Shown: positions 5,152-6,600 of the stretch, piece by piece | Layout of the letters: every line of letters starts with the position of its first letter | How positions within the stretch are numbered: the stretch's first letter is position 1 | Assembly (NCBI GenBank): GCA_020855015.1 | Contig: JAHKLP010000048.1 | Location: 1-6,600 of the forward strand | Direction: 5' to 3' | From: Methanobacterium sp. | Lineage (GTDB): Archaea; Methanobacteriota; Methanobacteria; Methanobacteriales; Methanobacteriaceae | Length of the DNA stretch: 6,600 nucleotides | Notes under the pieces: generated by a model | What the model was told of the DNA's origin: nothing | What the model saw: only the letters and a program-made list of their open reading frames with translations | Databases searched by the model: none | Position numbers and translations under genes: made by a program

Positions 5152-6600
5152 TTAAACACGGTTAAATGTCCCATTTGCCCCACATACTCCCCATCTTTCA
5201 ACATACACTTGTTGTGGCTGACCGCCTATGAAATTAGTGAAGTTAACAGCTGAGTTATAATCACTTTCATTGAATGAACTGCTATTATAATGGTTCAGAG
5301 TTATGGGGTTGGGATTTTTGCCAGGATACAGTAAAAGGCTGGTCTCATTATTTTTTTCAATCTTAATATTTCCCCAGTAATCTGAAATATAATTCCCAGC
5401 GTAGTTATCGATTGGGTAAGGGAGGGGTTCTGCATTTAGAATGAACGGTAATTCATTATTTTTAAGGACAGATTGAATGTCATCTTCGTGGGGAGGATTA
5501 TAATAATCAGAAAGTGGTTCATTAGCAGGAAGAACACCTTTTTTGTATAGTGAATATAGGGCCTTTGCCAACACATAGCCATAGTCGTTTCCTGAGGTTC
5601 CTTCATTGCTAACAATTATAATTCCCAAATCATCTGCAGGGAAGAGATAGGTGTTGCTGTTGAAAGTCCGGGTTGAACCAGTATGAGCAACCATGTTTAG
5701 GTCTCCAGTGTACACCAACCATCCTAAACCATAAGTTTCATTCAAACCAGGGTATTCATTAATCAGAATTTGGGGTTTTCGGGTTTCTGCTATGGATTGG
5801 GAAGACACTATTTGCTGTCCATTGAATTGACCTAGGCGAAGTTGGAAACGAAGCCAATTTCCAAGTTCCTTAATGGATGCACTAATGGTTCCAGCCGGAC
5901 CCATAGCATCCAGATTAATGGGATCAACATATTGGGTCTGATCATTGATAATTCGGTGTCCACTGGCATGATTCGGACTGTTAAGGTAGTCCTGGAGGTT
6001 GGTAGTGCTGGTGTCCATTTGGAGTGGCTGGAATAATTTTTCTTTCATTAATTCATCCCAAGTTGTTCCTTCATCCACACCAGCAGAATGTCCTGCTAAG
6101 GATAACAGAATATTTTGATAGGCATATTTAGTTCTAAAAACACTTTCAGGTGGTAAAAACCTTAAAAAGGGTAATGTTTCATCAAAATCGTACCAGAAAT
6201 CAAGAACATGGAAACTTCCAGCATGTTCTGGCAGTCCACTGCGGTGGGATAACAGATCTCTCATGGTAATTTCATCCGCCACCGATGAATTGTAAAGATC
6301 GAAGTAGGCATGTTCAGGATAATATTGCCTTGCAGTATCTTCCCAACTCATTTTACCTTCATCAACCAGGGCTCCAATTAGAGTGGCAGTGAAGGCCTTG
6401 GTACAGGAGCCAATCTGGAAGAGAGTGTCCAGATTTATTGGATCATTTTCACCAATTTTCTTCACTCCCAAAGTTTTCATGTAAATGATCTGGTCCTTGT
6501 AAACTATTACCACAGCAGATCCAGGGATTCCAGTCAACTGAAAGGTTTTTTTGAAGTAAGAATCAAACAAACGAACTAATTTAGCTATTTTATCTTCTGA
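5152..6600 (-). CDS. Beta-lactamase-family (S12) serine hydrolase, 5' end missing
   Basis: The frame runs from the window edge (6600) to TAA at 5152-5154. The first possible initiator, TTG at 6570-6568, is doubtful because ten further codons stay open to the edge; a signal peptide probably lies outside. Counting from that TTG (472 residues), the penicillin-binding/class C fold motifs are all present: SxxK as S55-C-T-K58 (nucleophile and base), YxN as Y151-Q-N153, and HTG at 296-298 in place of KTG. Family landmarks LLSHRSGLPEH (106-116) and GLGW (281-284) are also seen. Residues from about 385 form a separate, probably beta-rich C-terminal domain (DNYAGNY at 388-394, ending FNRV) like those of archaeal and bacterial S12 peptidases such as Pab87. 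Seven N-x-S/T sequons occur, five of them after residue 400, which fits an exported glycosylated enzyme. The substrate is unknown: methanogens lack murein, so D-amino-acid peptides or esters are more likely than classical cell-wall peptides, and antibiotic resistance should not be assumed. Confidence 0.92.
   Translation of the reverse strand, partial: SEDKIAKLVRLFDSYFKKTFQLTGIPGSAVVIVYKDQIIYMKTLGVKKIGENDPINLDTLFQIGSCTKAFTATLIGALVDEGKMSWEDTARQYYPEHAYFDLYNSSVADEITMRDLLSHRSGLPEHAGSFHVLDFWYDFDETLPFLRFLPPESVFRTKYAYQNILLSLAGHSAGVDEGTTWDELMKEKLFQPLQMDTSTTNLQDYLNSPNHASGHRIINDQTQYVDPINLDAMGPAGTISASIKELGNWLRFQLRLGQFNGQQIVSSQSIAETRKPQILINEYPGLNETYGLGWLVYTGDLNMVAHTGSTRTFNSNTYLFPADDLGIIIVSNEGTSGNDYGYVLAKALYSLYKKGVLPANEPLSDYYNPPHEDDIQSVLKNNELPFILNAEPLPYPIDNYAGNYISDYWGNIKIEKNNETSLLLYPGKNPNPITLNHYNSSSFNESDYNSAVNFTNFIGGQPQQVYVERWGVCGANGTFNRV

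Noticed and set aside
6568..6570. TTG as the start of the serine hydrolase gene
   Set aside because: The frame stays open to the window edge with no ribosome binding site before the TTG, and this kind of exported enzyme would normally have a signal peptide further upstream.

Overview
The window looks like methanogen chromosome, most likely Methanobacteriales and Methanobacterium-like. The best evidence is a two-TM potassium channel that follows the Methanothermobacter Ca2+-gated channel MthK almost residue for residue over about 330 residues. An archaeal SfsA homologue, a BRE/TATA-type promoter and AT-rich spacers agree with this. The assignment rests on recalled family sequences, not on a search.

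Layout, left to right: the 3' part of an sfsA-like gene (+, 5' end outside the window) ends 33 bp from the end of an MthK-type channel gene (-), so the two converge. Upstream of the channel, only 23 bp away and on the same strand, is a gene for a 111-residue secreted or membrane protein of unknown function. It has a signal peptide, a Ser-rich stretch, an Asp run and a C-terminal TM helix, and the two probably form an operon. Next, after a 142-bp spacer, is a 910-residue P2-type cation-pumping ATPase (-). Its 237-bp upstream spacer holds a good BRE/TATA promoter with a long inverted repeat directly behind it. The right end is a beta-lactamase-family (S12) serine hydrolase (-) whose N-terminus lies outside the window.

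The middle 4.2 kb can be read as a cation-homeostasis block: an active pump, an unknown envelope protein and a ligand-gated K+ channel. That functional link is an inference. No RNA gene, mobile element or CRISPR array was seen, and no spacer exceeds 300 bp. The points most worth a second look are a Glu-to-Gln change at the main Ca2+ site of the channel, an unusual set of transport-site residues in the ATPase, the inverted repeat at the ATPase promoter, and the uncharacterised Asp-rich protein with a possible internal translation start.
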